Positions 38,120 to 50,119 of a DNA stretch of 64,000 nucleotides are shown piece after piece. The notes under the pieces were generated by a model that searched no databases, was not told the DNA's origin, and was given only the letters and a program-made list of their open reading frames with translations. Origin of the DNA: Nymphaea colorata (lineage: Eukaryota > Streptophyta > Magnoliopsida > Nymphaeales > Nymphaeaceae); NCBI RefSeq assembly GCF_008831285.2, contig NC_045140.1:14743796-14807795 (forward strand), written 5' to 3'. Numbering within the stretch: position 1 is the first letter of the stretch; the number at the start of each line of letters is the position of its first letter. The position numbers were made by a program, and so were the translations under genes.

Positions 38120-41100
38120 TGCAGACAAGCGAGTGAAACATGCTGCCACATCAATGGGTACTTCATGTTCTAGCGATTTCGAATTGCTTTCTCTCCCCCT
38201 CCCTCTCTCTTTCTGCTGTAGTGTTTGTTTTCTGTTTCTGTAAAACAAGTGTAGTGCTTAAGCCAAATTGGATGGGTTGGATGCACTATGAAACTATGTA
38301 AAGGAAAAGGAAAAAAAAGGAAATCTATTTTCAAGTGTTCACAAGGTTGTGTTCTTCTATCCTCTTTTATATCGGCTGTTGGCCAATGTGCAGTTAGAAA
38401 TTCTCCGCTTTCATCTCTCTTAGTAATATTTTTTCAGTTGTGCATGCAACTGACCTTGTTTTTAGAAGTCATCTAAACTCTGCGAAGAAAATGGTCAATG
38501 GGAAATTGTAATATTCTTTACTAAAATAATTCCTTCTTGATGTTGGTAATAGCCATTTGTCTAAATTCACATCCAAGTTTTTCTGCAACAGCAAATTCCA
38601 TATACCTCTTAAATTTAGCCTACCACATTGAAGTTTTATTGTTCCTTCCTTGTTCCAAGTTGCTCTAAATCTAAACCTAGAGAAAAGAAGAGTGAATACT
38701 TGCAGTTTTCTGCACTTATTAAACATCATACATCTTGCATGTCCCTCCCAGACCTCCCATTCTGTGAATTAGATGCTCCCGCCTCAGCAAAAGACATCTT
38801 TCTTCCTGCTATCAAAGAAGAGACACTGCCTAGAGCTGCAGGACGCTTCACATCCCTGCCTATGAGCCACTATCATTTATGAATTTTGAGTGTCATTAAT
38901 TTCTTCTTGTCTGTAATTCTGCGTATACATATGGTAAGACCCTTCCTCTAAGAAACTCCGCTGTCCTTTTTCCTTTAGGTTGGGAAAATCAATTGACAAT
39001 GCCGTGACAGTTCCTTATCCAAACTGGAGTTTCCTCACTTAGAACAAGTCTGTGTGGAAGACTGCAAGTGCGGAAGCACTGCGGCTTATCTTCTTCATGG
39101 TTGCATAAATCAGTAAGATATATAATCACAACTTTCTACAGTTCCGGTTAGATAGCAGATGGTTGAACATACGAGCGCTTTCAAATGCTAACAATATTTA
39201 AAGATTGCACACAAGTTTAAGTTTTATTGCATTAGAGGTGTAATCCTCTCCGCCTGATTAGGTGGTTTTGGCTTAAGTTATCTCGATAGGGTCTAAATTA
39301 AGTTCAATACAACAGCTTGAGGCCTCTGTTACAGTTGAGCAATCGATTAACTTTGTTGGTAGTCAAAGGAAGGGCCTTCAGGGATTTATACCGAGGGACA
39401 GGTAGAACAGCTAGGGATGGAGCGACGGGAGAGGAGTTTCATCATCACAAAAAAGGCAAGCAAATTATCAATTTTTTTAGCCCGTGAAATGAGAAAATCA
39501 GGACAGGAAATATCTGCAAATGATTGTTCGTACTCGGTTGGGATTGAAGTTATCACTTGTCCAGGTGTTGAAGCCTTTATAGTAGTTAATCACCTTTCTT
39601 TTCCGTTCTCGATGACATGAAAATCGTTGAGGCCATCCCTGAAGGAAGAAACACTTTTATATAGGCAGAAAGTTCACCCTTTTTTGAGGATTATCCATTC
39701 TCCCAATCAGATAGGGCGAAATTTTCACCGTACAACCATGTCTTTTTCAAACCCGTTCACCTCAAAATGAGGGAAGTATTGCACCCTCAGCGAATGGTCG
39801 AGAGAATTCTAAATTTTTCAAGGCGTGTGGTTGCGTTCTATCAACATCAAACGCCCTCCAAATTCTTTTTTGATATAAGGACATCTTTTGCTCTGCCATG
39901 ATTATCCCTCAATGGAGAACTCTAGTTGCCTAATTTTTGGAAAATTCTTTCATGTCTTAACCGTTTTGTATCTAAAACGCATGAAGAGAATCAATATGGA
40001 TTTGTGAGATAAATAATACTTCGCTCCATCTTCAAAGTTCATTTCAATCTATTAATTTGTAGATTATTTCCCAATACTGACGCTTTAACTTGTATAAATA
40101 TTTATTCGGGCCGGCTTGAACTGTAATGATGCAAAAAAGGGAAGTGATTTTGTCTTGTGGATGTAGGATTTTGGGTCAAACGATATACATTCATTGTCAC
40201 TTTCCATTTGTGCTCTCTTATCTTTCTTCCTTCGATCCACCATCTAACTCTGACACCTTTCAGTTTGGCGGCTCTAACCGGTCCCCATAAACGAGCTGTA
40301 AGCACATGCAACAAGAGAGATGAAATCCAGATAATCCGTACAAGCTTCCTGCATTTGTTCTGACAGAAACTTTTTCAACAGAAACACAATCAATCTCTTC
40401 CTACTTATTCATTTAGCATGATTAAATTCCCCAATTCGCACAATTTCTAAAGCTAGGAAGGATGAGAATTACAGCAGTTGGAAACAGAGTTTTACTGTAA
40501 TCTGCAGCAATTAATAGAACAATAAGTAGCAAAAGGTTACTCTAAGATACAACACTGTTGGCAGTGCTAATCTTCTAATCCCTTGGACTGATTGGTTCGT
40601 GAAATTCGTTGATACCGCTCTATATTAATCGCCACCATCGTTACAAGTTTTCCCATGGAGCAAATTTCTGATCAGACCCATTTGAATGACATTATCGACA
40701 ACAAATCCTTCACATTAATATAGATCTGGATATTTCACATGGTTCGGGGATGGTGGTCCAGCGAACTGAGAAACGAACGCCAGCCACACTGTGTGAGAGA
40801 TATCTTGATGATGACGATGACAAATCCTGTGTGGGACTCGGCGTCTTACAAACCAGAACTCAACGCTATCCATATGAAAAGGTTCTTCCCAGATATGTTC
40901 ATACACAGCAACTCACTATCATGTGGGTTGGCTGTGCTGCTGCCTAGCTAAATGTGTTGTCGTGGACAATCGAAGACGTGTTCCGGAGACTTAGTGAACT
41001 CAATATGTCTTGCTGCTTTGGCAGTGACACCTACGACCCAGTTGGCCTTGTCTGGTGGCTATACCCGAGGAGTTAACGTGATAAGATCTCGCTCATTTTC

Positions 41101-41778
41101 GATTTGAAACCGAGCTGGCTTTCAGGAAAGACTTTTTAGAAATGAGGCAATTGAGTGCTGATGAACGATCATAGTGTGAGGCTAAAATTCTGGACAGAAA
41201 GATAGATCCATCGGAAGGTCCAACGAATCTAGCATTCCTCTTTGCCGTTTCAAGGTCTAGTCCTTGAAGGGTTTTTCTTTTCTGAAGAAAAGGACAACAA
41301 TGATTGGAAAAGAAGGCTCGTGTCCTGCATTGGGCAGATACAAATATCAGAGTTCTTAGATTCTCCCGGTTGGGGCAGCAAGGAGGGAGGTGAACTGTGT
41401 TCTTCGAGCACTCTTTACTGGGTCTGAAGTGCTCTCAATGCACTTGACTCACGTTCAGCTCTGCAAATGTCCTTACCTATGTGGTTGAGGGAGAGAAAAA
41501 AAAAGAGTTAGACAGTGAAGAAACCATAATTTACTTGCGTTATTTTCTGCCACGATTCCTTCTTCAACCGGCCTTGTTCTCAAAATTGTTGTAACTCATG
41601 GTACCTATTCTTGCAAATTCTTTCGTTTGTGATTCTAACTTCCGTGATATATGTGGACATCTACACACATATGTAGCGTTTCAAAGGTAATCACCATAAG
41701 AATTAATTTTATTCCATCTGCCGAAGACCTACAGCGACAAAAAAAAAAACAAAAAAAACAAAAAAACTAATCGAAATC

Positions 41779-42153
41779 ATGAAAGAAAACTTGTTACAAG
41801 GGTCAGCGGCAATGTTCCCCTTGTCTTACAGAGTGGGATATTCTTGGAAAGATTTTGAAAATCTTGAACTTGGGTCTGAATCTCCATCAAATGCAGTCCC
41901 CGGTAGTTGTCATAGTGCAGTCAGTAGAAAAGACAAGCTTCCTCCCCATAAACAGCAAAGACTGATCACTGTGCTTCCCTTTCGGCTTCTCGAGAAATAT
42001 TGGACGATCAGTACGGTAGCTGTTGATGCAGGAGTTCTTACAGGTGAAGATAATAGAGCTCGTTTTCAGTCGAAGAAGGGAGCACTAAAGAAAAACATGG
42101 TGGATTCCCCAACTATTGTGGTACCAACTGCTTCCGGACGCGCTTTAGTATGA
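41779..42153 (+). other. Unassigned 124-codon ORF
   Basis: This is the longest otherwise unexplained ATG-start frame in the 38-50 kb gap. The product is polar, with no transmembrane segment, zinc-binding motif or repeat that I recognise. It lies near other short frames (40739-40951, 41242-41427) on the same strand, which could be exons of a decayed gene. I cannot link them by a family. It may be chance. Confidence 0.2.
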
Positions 42154-43271
42154 TCAGACTTACATAAGTGAGCATTTTTAGTAGGGTACAAGCAAGATGC
42201 ATTGGAAACCCAGCTCGGGCTGTTCAAGCGCTGAGCTCAAGATAATACGCCCAGAAACCAGACCGAGCATGATGAAGAAGCATGTCCGTGTGGATCTCAA
42301 GAAAAAACGATACAGATATATATTTTGTTTAGAAGTGTTGCCTAATGAACCCCTTACATGACGAACCTATTAGACTAAGTTGTTGATTTTATTTGCATTG
42401 GATGTCTGAGAGAACAATGAAAAAAATATATATGTGAACTGGTATTAAATGAATAAATTGTTCTCACTTTTCTTTTTCTCTCCATCTTTGGTCCAGACAA
42501 AGTCAATCGCCAAAATCATTCCCGATGAATACGTATATTTCTTGTAGAATAATTAAGTGTAGAACCTAAGAAAGACAATCTTGAGATTATCTCGCCATTT
42601 TTTAATGTTTTGTTAATCTTTAAAATAGCCGGGTTATGCACTGCAAAAAGGGCAGTGCAGATTTAACTCAATTTGAGTTCTTTAAATTTCCTTGAGTTTC
42701 CTTTACTTTCTGATCATGTCCCCTTTTTTTTTTTCTGAAGATTGTAGTTTGAAATCTCAGTGGGTAGATTGTTTTGTGAATCAAGGTCTCAAATTGCATC
42801 AGTATTATAAGTTGGAACATCTGGATTAAAACTTGAGGATGGATGTTTAAACACCAAAAACGAAAGTAGATCGTGTTCGCCTGCCCTATCTGAGAAACAA
42901 GTCCCTACACATGGGTGAGGGATTAGTTTCCCATGCAGGTCGTTCACCAAAATAAACTAGGGATCTAAAGGGTCGTTTGGTAGAAAAGACACGTATCATG
43001 TTCATGCTGCTACCCGACCCATAAATAGCGGGTTTGCGCTTCTTGTATTAAGTCACAAATTCTGACTAATTAAACATTCAAAAATGAATTTGGATTTGCA
43101 TCAGACTGTTTAAAGCTGAACCCAAGTCATGCTAGTTCAGAATCTAATCACTTTTAATCTCACATCAGGAGTTGTACGTGCACCTCAAGGGGATTTTAGC
43201 ACTATAAGTATAATACAAGTCAATTTTATTAATAACAAGCAGCTGCCAACCCTTCAAACAGCACCCAACCA

Positions 43272-43345
43272 AGGAGTTTAGCATAGCTGGTTGAGCAAGC
43301 GTTCAGTAAAAGGCCGTATGCTGGTCCGAATTCTTTGGGTAGCAT
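43272..43345 (+). mobile_element. SINE-like tRNA-derived head
   Basis: TAGCATAGCTGG (43279-43290) fits the polymerase III box A consensus. GGTCCGAATTC (43323-43333) is a two-mismatch box B, 32 nt later. The acceptor and T-arm bases do not pair, so this is not a working tRNA gene. A SINE head or tRNA relic is the likeliest reading. Confidence 0.4.
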
Positions 43346-44209
43346 CTGAGTGTTATTGTTATGGTTCTAGCAGACAAGTCAAGCCACATGTGTGGCCATT
43401 TGCCCATACACTGCTACTTATTTTTCTTATTTTCATATTAGTGGTTTTCAAAAACCCATTTATTCATATATATTCATGTACTGTATGCCTCTTCATTATT
43501 TCACTTTTATTACCCATTAATCATTTTTATTATGTTTTAGGATTTTTTTGAATGAGTGCGGATCCTCGACAAGAAATTTGTGGCTCCGCATCGACTGCCA
43601 AGCACCAATAAAGTTTCTTCCCTAACCAAAAAGAAAGGGGAAAAGAACCTACTCAATGAGAAAAACTCATCTAGGATATCTGACTACCTTGGACCAATTT
43701 TTCACTATTTCTCTCTCTCTCTTTTTATTCTTTCACTATCTTTAAGTTGAAGATTTTGTTGGCCTTGCCAGGTTAGCTTGTTCGTCTCAAAATAAGACAA
43801 AAGTGATATCGTTCTCAGTTGGTATTCGAGATTCGGCCTGTGGATTTACGTCCATATATTCCCCACATCTTAAGCAACCAAAAAATCTCCTCTACGAGCG
43901 ATGCCAATAACCTGCCTTCTAAAAATTATGTCGTTTGTCTCCTATGTTAATTAATCCGCGGCCCATGCTACATGAAGCATGAATAAATAAATGAAAATAA
44001 AAAAAAAGCTAACATTTTAGACAATAAAAAAGAAAAGCCAGAATATGAATCACCAAAATCACGTGTTACCTGAAATTTTAGAAAAAATTATAAGCACCGC
44101 ATTATTGGTTTCTGAGTGCTGCCCAATCAAACACGTGTTTCTGTCCGTTGCAAAGCATTGTAATATTCAATGGAGAGGAGGGGAAAGAGGAAAGAAAAAT
44201 GCAACAAAG

Positions 44210-44231
44210 GAGAGAGAGAGAGAGAGAGAGG
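44210..44231. repeat. GA microsatellite
   Basis: Uninterrupted AG dinucleotides. Confidence 0.85.
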
Positions 44232-47200
44232 GAGAACCGATAAAATGGGAATATATAACAAAATTTGGAGACAAGAGGTCCCCTAGGTACAAAAACGTGA
44301 TCTGATTTGATAACGCCGGGGCACAAGCACAAGCACCGCCAATCAAATTAATTCTTTTCTCTCATGCTCTATATAAGTCGGATGATCGTAAGTAGATATA
44401 CTGTTCGTAATGCACATGTGGGAGATCAGTAATCAGATCTTCTGTAGGCATACTTTTTTCTTTGGTATAATTTATAAAACATGAAAACTAAATAAATATA
44501 AGCCATGTTATCGGCTGGTGCAGATCATTATGATTCAATAACTGCTTAAGAATGTAATTTTCAATTGATTTTTTATTTTTTTATGTATTTTAGATATACA
44601 ATTTATAATGGACACATGATGAATTCGGCTAAATCTTTGAATCAGCCATAAATTGGCAGCGGGGCCAGTTTGTGTAACCTTCTATTATGTGAATGTTTGG
44701 TTTCATGGCACTGCATGGGTTGGCTAATTGATTTATTATATTGATACTTGTATAAACAAGTATCAATCTACAATTAGAGAAGTAAACGGAGGCACACACA
44801 CATATATACGAGAGTGTCATGCATATGTAACTTACAGAGTTTTATTTATTCGAGACCAACTTTTAGATAGCTGAAAGCGAACATATATGAAAGTCTTACG
44901 ATGCTAAGTAGAAGCATAATAATTGAATTGCATGGGATGGGCGGTGTTACGTGAGGCATAATCAACCATGGAATGAAAACAAATGCCCCACCGGAAGGAA
45001 GCAGCTAAAGACGCTGTCCACGTGCTGCTCGACACGTAAAATTAAAGTCTGTTGGTTGGTGGCTCTACAACGAGCGTCTTACGGGGTGTTTGATGGCTTG
45101 GATAACTTCTCTTCCATGAAAAAGTAATCCGTCTAAAAGTACTGAGTGGGAACTTCCTTTTTCTCACGAGCAAAAGGAGTCCCTAGCCTGCCTTCATTCA
45201 AGAATTTCGTGGCTAGATAAAGTTTTCTCATTCAAGAATCCCTAGGCTTCATTCGCACGTCCCATGCAAGCTAAGCTAAAATTTTGTAATAAATCAAGAG
45301 TTTGGGGTAAGCAAACCTGTTTAGCCAAACTCATCTTCAATCTTAAGTGGGTGCTTGGTTAACGAACTGTTGAGTTCTTAATTTGGAACATAATATTCTG
45401 TAATGTGTTCGAAAGTATTCTTGTTACCTAATACCCTTTTAAGATTTATATTTAAATTTCATGTCACTCAAACAGAATCAGTTTACCATGTTGTGTAAGT
45501 TTTGAAACTGAGTCTTGAAATACTTTTTGAACAAAAAAATAAGCGATGTTTTTTATTGCAAATAAATGAGAAAAAAAAAAACAAAAACTATGATGAAACT
45601 CCAATTTCACCAAACCAATGCGCACAGTCAATTGAGCAAGATGAGACTCTGGCTTGAAAAAGATTTGAGTCCTCCAATTCAAGTGGGAGAGAATATATAT
45701 GTATATCACTTTTTGATTTTTGTTTTCCTCTCAATTGTCCGATCATGTAGTTTTTATAAGTAAATTGAATTACTCTTAATAGCCAGAGTTACTATTCAAT
45801 CATCTAGAATCCTTAAAATTTTCTTCCACTAAGTTTGGACAAAGAAATACTCTAAACGTCTCAAGACACATTTCGCTATGCATTACATTATCCTATATAT
45901 AGACACACACGCCCCACGTAGGCTCCTTAAGAATGAAGGCAACCATTTTTTTTTTTGGCGTCGTGCGGCCAGAAAAATTGCAGCGGAGCCACCAGCAGAA
46001 AAAATTTATCGAAAGCATCTGCTGCTGTCTCCTCACAAAAAATTTCGTTAGAAGGTTTTTGGTGTTTTCAAAGTGACCTGCAACAGGAAGGCATGGTTCT
46101 GCGCCTGGCCCACCCATTTTTCACCGTTTTAGATTCTAAAAACGGAGCTCAGGCCGGGCCACGACGTGCCAGTCCCGACACCGAGACCGGGCCCCTAGCG
46201 CCTAACCCGCCGATGCGCACCCCTACCCTTGAGAAAGGAATCCGATCCAGTTTAAAGAAAATTACGGGCGCTTCCGCCGGTGGCGGTGCTTTCTCTAGCT
46301 CCGGCCATTGAGATGAAACAGAGGGAGGAGACTCCTCCCTCAGTGACTTGCGGGCAAGGACCTGTTTAATTCAAGGACTCGTTTGTCCTTCACCGGCAAA
46401 TGATTCGATCGGATTTTCCTGTTCCCCCCTTTCTTTTTTCTTTTTCTTCTCTCAAATTGGTTAAAGAGAGAAATGTGATGAAAAAGTAGAGAAAAATGTC
46501 GGGAAGAAGAAAAAAAAAACTGCACTCTCTCACCAGCCAACACATCGAAGTGAATCGTACAATGCATCTCTGCCACCACACTGAGCACCACTGATCACCA
46601 CACCCCATGCTCTGCAAGAGAGAGAGAGAGAGCTTGTGCTGCTGTGGCGTTCTTGATTTCCCCAAAGAAGTAGACCCTTGTTTTTAGAGCTTTCTCAGTA
46701 GTAAGCTCTGAGCTGCTGCCGCTGCCTAGCCCAGACCATGTTCCTATTTATTATATATTTTTAAGTTTAATATTCTGAAATATCATCGATTTTATGGCTT
46801 TCGATATGTTTCTCTAAAATCGAATATGCACATATTGGAGATTCATATAAATCACAACGACCGGCGCTTCGGAGTGACCTCTCTTGCCCATGCATGAAAG
46901 AAGAGCGCATATGATTGTTTGGATTTCTCAATTGAGCAAATTAAAGTTCGGTACTTCAAAGATTAATAATTGATATTGGCACGGTTCTTATTGATCCATC
47001 AAGACACGAAAAAGCAACAGACGATGAGTAACCAACTTAAAACTGAAAGATGTGTAAGCCCAAATTCGTTAATTTTGGTTTCATTATTTTCTAAAGAAAC
47101 CATATCCGTTTAGAAGTTACTTGAAATATCTCGATGAAATGATTGCTGCTCAGCAATGAGAGGGTAAAAGGGAACCTATCAAGTAAATGTCAGTTTAAAC

Positions 47201-48306
47201 TGGCAATTTTCTATAAACTCTGCCCACCTGCAGTTAAATTAAAAGAGATCTTGAATGCATTCTTGAACTTACTGTTGTTTTAGGACTTGGGGCGGGGAGA
47301 GTTATACCCATCAACTACAGTGCCGTGTATCTATGTTTGCAGTTTAGAGAAAATAGAGCCTACGGAAATCGAATCGAAGCGACCACTAGATTTCACTGGT
47401 CCGCCGATCCGACCAGCTACATTACTTCGGTGGGGACATGTCTGTGAGGAGACTAGCAAATCCAACCTGCAGGTGACCCAGATCCAAACAGACGATCTTT
47501 TATTAGCAACTGATTAGATCCGATGATTTTTACAGATAACGTGATCAGTGTTCATGAAATTACAAAAGCCCGGCTGTTGGAGGAACTTGGACGCAAAAAC
47601 AAAAGCCACTCGGACGCTCTCAGCCTTTACGAAAAAACCAAACATGTATTTTCATTAGGCCACATTATTGAACAAGGGGACCATGTTTTCCCATTCACTG
47701 CCACTTATCCAGGATCACCATCTCCGCATGCATTCAGACATTCAAGACAGTCAAAAAAAAAAAAAATTCATAGTCAATCAATCTATCAGTGGGTAAAATG
47801 TTTTTACTCGCTTGTTAATCAAAGGGCCCATGTCACCGTTATTAATCTCATTTATACATTTATCTCCTAACAACTTAAGTCGGTCAAAAAAGAAAAAAAC
47901 TTGGTCAATACATAGTTGAGAGAATGAATGAGGGGACTTGGTATTCATGGAAAATCATGGAATCCATTTCATATCATTCAATACTTACCAAAGGGAAGAA
48001 GGTATCGCATTTATTGTCGGTACCCCTTTTTTCACCGACTCGATCTAGCTTGTGATCGTTTTGCATGGTCCTAGCCAGTCTTTTATGACGGTCAAAAAAA
48101 ACTTTTTTATCATTCGAATTGTTAACACCACACAATAATAAGCCAGAAGGGCCTGCGATGCGATGCCCTAGTTAGTTTTCATGAAAAACCATGTACCCCC
48201 TTTCACCTAATTTATTAACAACAACTCAGGGGACCATGTTGCTACCTTTTTACTACTAACTAGTCAGGTTTACTCCTTCATGTTTCATGGACCACCTTTT
48301 TGTTAG

Positions 48307-48309
<3 letters not shown>

Positions 48310-48344
<35 letters not shown>

Positions 48345-48358
48345 TATTTATTTATTTA
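48310..48358. repeat. Compound AT and TTTA microsatellite
   Basis: An AT tract (48310-48340) passes directly into TATT/TTTA tetranucleotides. The flanking sequence (ACCGTTCAATTTATCATGATGG) resembles the DNA beside the 32.3-kb TA tract (ACCGTTCGTTCCAACATGATGG). The tract may therefore belong to a dispersed element. Confidence 0.8.
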
Positions 48359-49984
48359 TCGTTTGCAGTCTCATCTATTGAATGCATTACCAACATGGAA
48401 GATGGACTTCTAGCCAAGCAAAAAGCTCTAATGGACACGAGGGGACATAAAATCTAAACCGTTCAATTTATCATGATGGACGTTTAATCTATATGATGGA
48501 TGGTTAAAACAAAACAAAGAGAAAAATGTGATTTGTTTTCCATTTTTTTTCTTGTTCGTCTCTCAATGGTTCATTTTCCCAATTGGTCATCGTAATAAAT
48601 CGAACAATGCTCATGAGTAAGCTGGGTAACTCTGGCCATACATGATTACTATTTAATTTTAGTGTATATATATGCAAAGATTAAAAATAACGCCATTTAT
48701 GAATTAGCATTTAAGTCGTATTTGGGTGCCTCCAAAGTTTTCATTTTGCTTCAACTACTAAGTAAGTCGGCCTCTAAATTCAGGTTAAGGATGTTTAACC
48801 AAAGATTTGACCGAGAAAGCGGTGAGTTTTTTTTTTTTTTTTTGAAAATTGACGTGTGATCATGGGTTGGGACAGCGGTGGCGGAAGGGAGGAGGCAGCA
48901 GGAAATAGCAAAAGGGGGCAGGCATTTTCCGGCCTCGCATTGAATTTTACGTCAAAAATGGCCGGTCCCACCCACTTCATGCTTTTCAAGGTCCCTCAAT
49001 TTCGTTATGACCATCATCATTACGTTGTTTGCAAGACAAAAATGGAAGGATCGACCTCTCTCCCTCTCTCGAAAGGACAAGATAGAGCGGTTCGAGAAAA
49101 AATAGAAGAGACATATTTGGAGTTATTTTTTACCTGGCTCGCCTAATTCCTCTTTTGACGTATCATTCTTCTTGTTTGATATATGTAATTCTGTTCAGTT
49201 TTCTGATCTTTTTTCTAGCATTCCGTCGCATTTTCTTCTTCTTCTTCTTATTATTCCATTCCATTTGCTGGTGACTTATCAACAGAAAAATTAAGACAGA
49301 GAATGAAAAAGAACCGTAAAACAAAAGCGCCCTACTTTATGTTCTTCTTTGCGGGAAATTAACAAGGCATTTTGTTTGTTTCATATTCTTTCTGTCTGAG
49401 AAAACCCAGTAAAACAAAAAACAGCTTCTTGTTGTCTGGCTTTCTTGGTTTCAAATGTTTTGAGGCCAAAAGAGAAGCAGACCAGTCCCCATGCCTTTCT
49501 TCTACCATGAAAAATTCTTTTCCTCAGGTGTTTGTCTTTAGGACTTCCCAGCTGCGTTTTAGGTACTTTTCCAAAGCAAAACCAATATAATCTGCAGCCC
49601 CACTTTTACATATATTTCCATACTTATTTGATCTGTTACTGTTCTTTTTAGCTCCAATGCTTGGCTTCGTAGCACTTAAGAGTATTTGGAATTTTATCTG
49701 CATTTTTCTCTCTCTCTCTCTCTCTCTTAATAAGATTGAACTTAATTCAAGTTATTTGTTTTGAATTTTGTTTTACATGAAAAACCAAAACAAAAAACCA
49801 GCACTTCTGTTCTGACTCTCTTATTTAAGTCATATTTTTGAGAAAAGGTTGGGGATGAGAAAAAGAGAAAGGGCCCACTGCATCTTTCACAGCATTTTTC
49901 TTTTTGCTTCCTGTGCCACACCTTTTCCCATCTAAAGCATTCATTCAAATTATAATAAACAAAAAAGGTAAATCTCCATTTCAT

Positions 49985-50119
49985 ATGTTTCTCCAAAACC
50001 ACATCTCTCTCTCTTCTTTACATATACCAGCAATCAAATTCGATCTGACTTGCTTCCTTCTCCTCCTCCTCCTCTTTTTCTTCTTCTTCTTCTTCTTCTG
50101 CTCTCTCCCTCTCTCGTGA
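49985..50119 (+). promoter_or_regulatory. Possible 44-codon uORF overlapping the SPL8 start
   Basis: An ATG at 49985 opens a frame through the pyrimidine-rich leader, giving a Leu/Phe-rich product. It stops at 50117-50119 in TGATG, so its stop shares the A of the SPL8 start codon. It matters only if the transcript begins upstream of 49985, which the sequence does not settle. Confidence 0.35.

Larger units (their letters stand above)
38120..49980. other. Intergenic with unassigned ORFs and simple repeats
   Basis: No recognised gene in about 11.9 kb. Notable items are the unassigned 124-aa ORF at 41779-42153, a SINE-like head at about 43272-43345, a GA microsatellite (44210-44231) and a GC-rich stretch at 46130-46230. 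There is also an AT/TTTA compound repeat (48310-48358). The last 0.8 kb carries CT-rich runs and is probably SPL8 promoter. Confidence 0.5.

Noticed and set aside
45080-45360. Possible MITE starting GGGGTGTTTGATGG
   Set aside because: Only a TIR-like start was seen. No matching inverted end could be found.
45955-46311. 118-codon ORF in GC-rich DNA
   Set aside because: No motif. The GC-rich GGGCC/CCGGG words look like repeat debris, and an antisense frame overlaps it.
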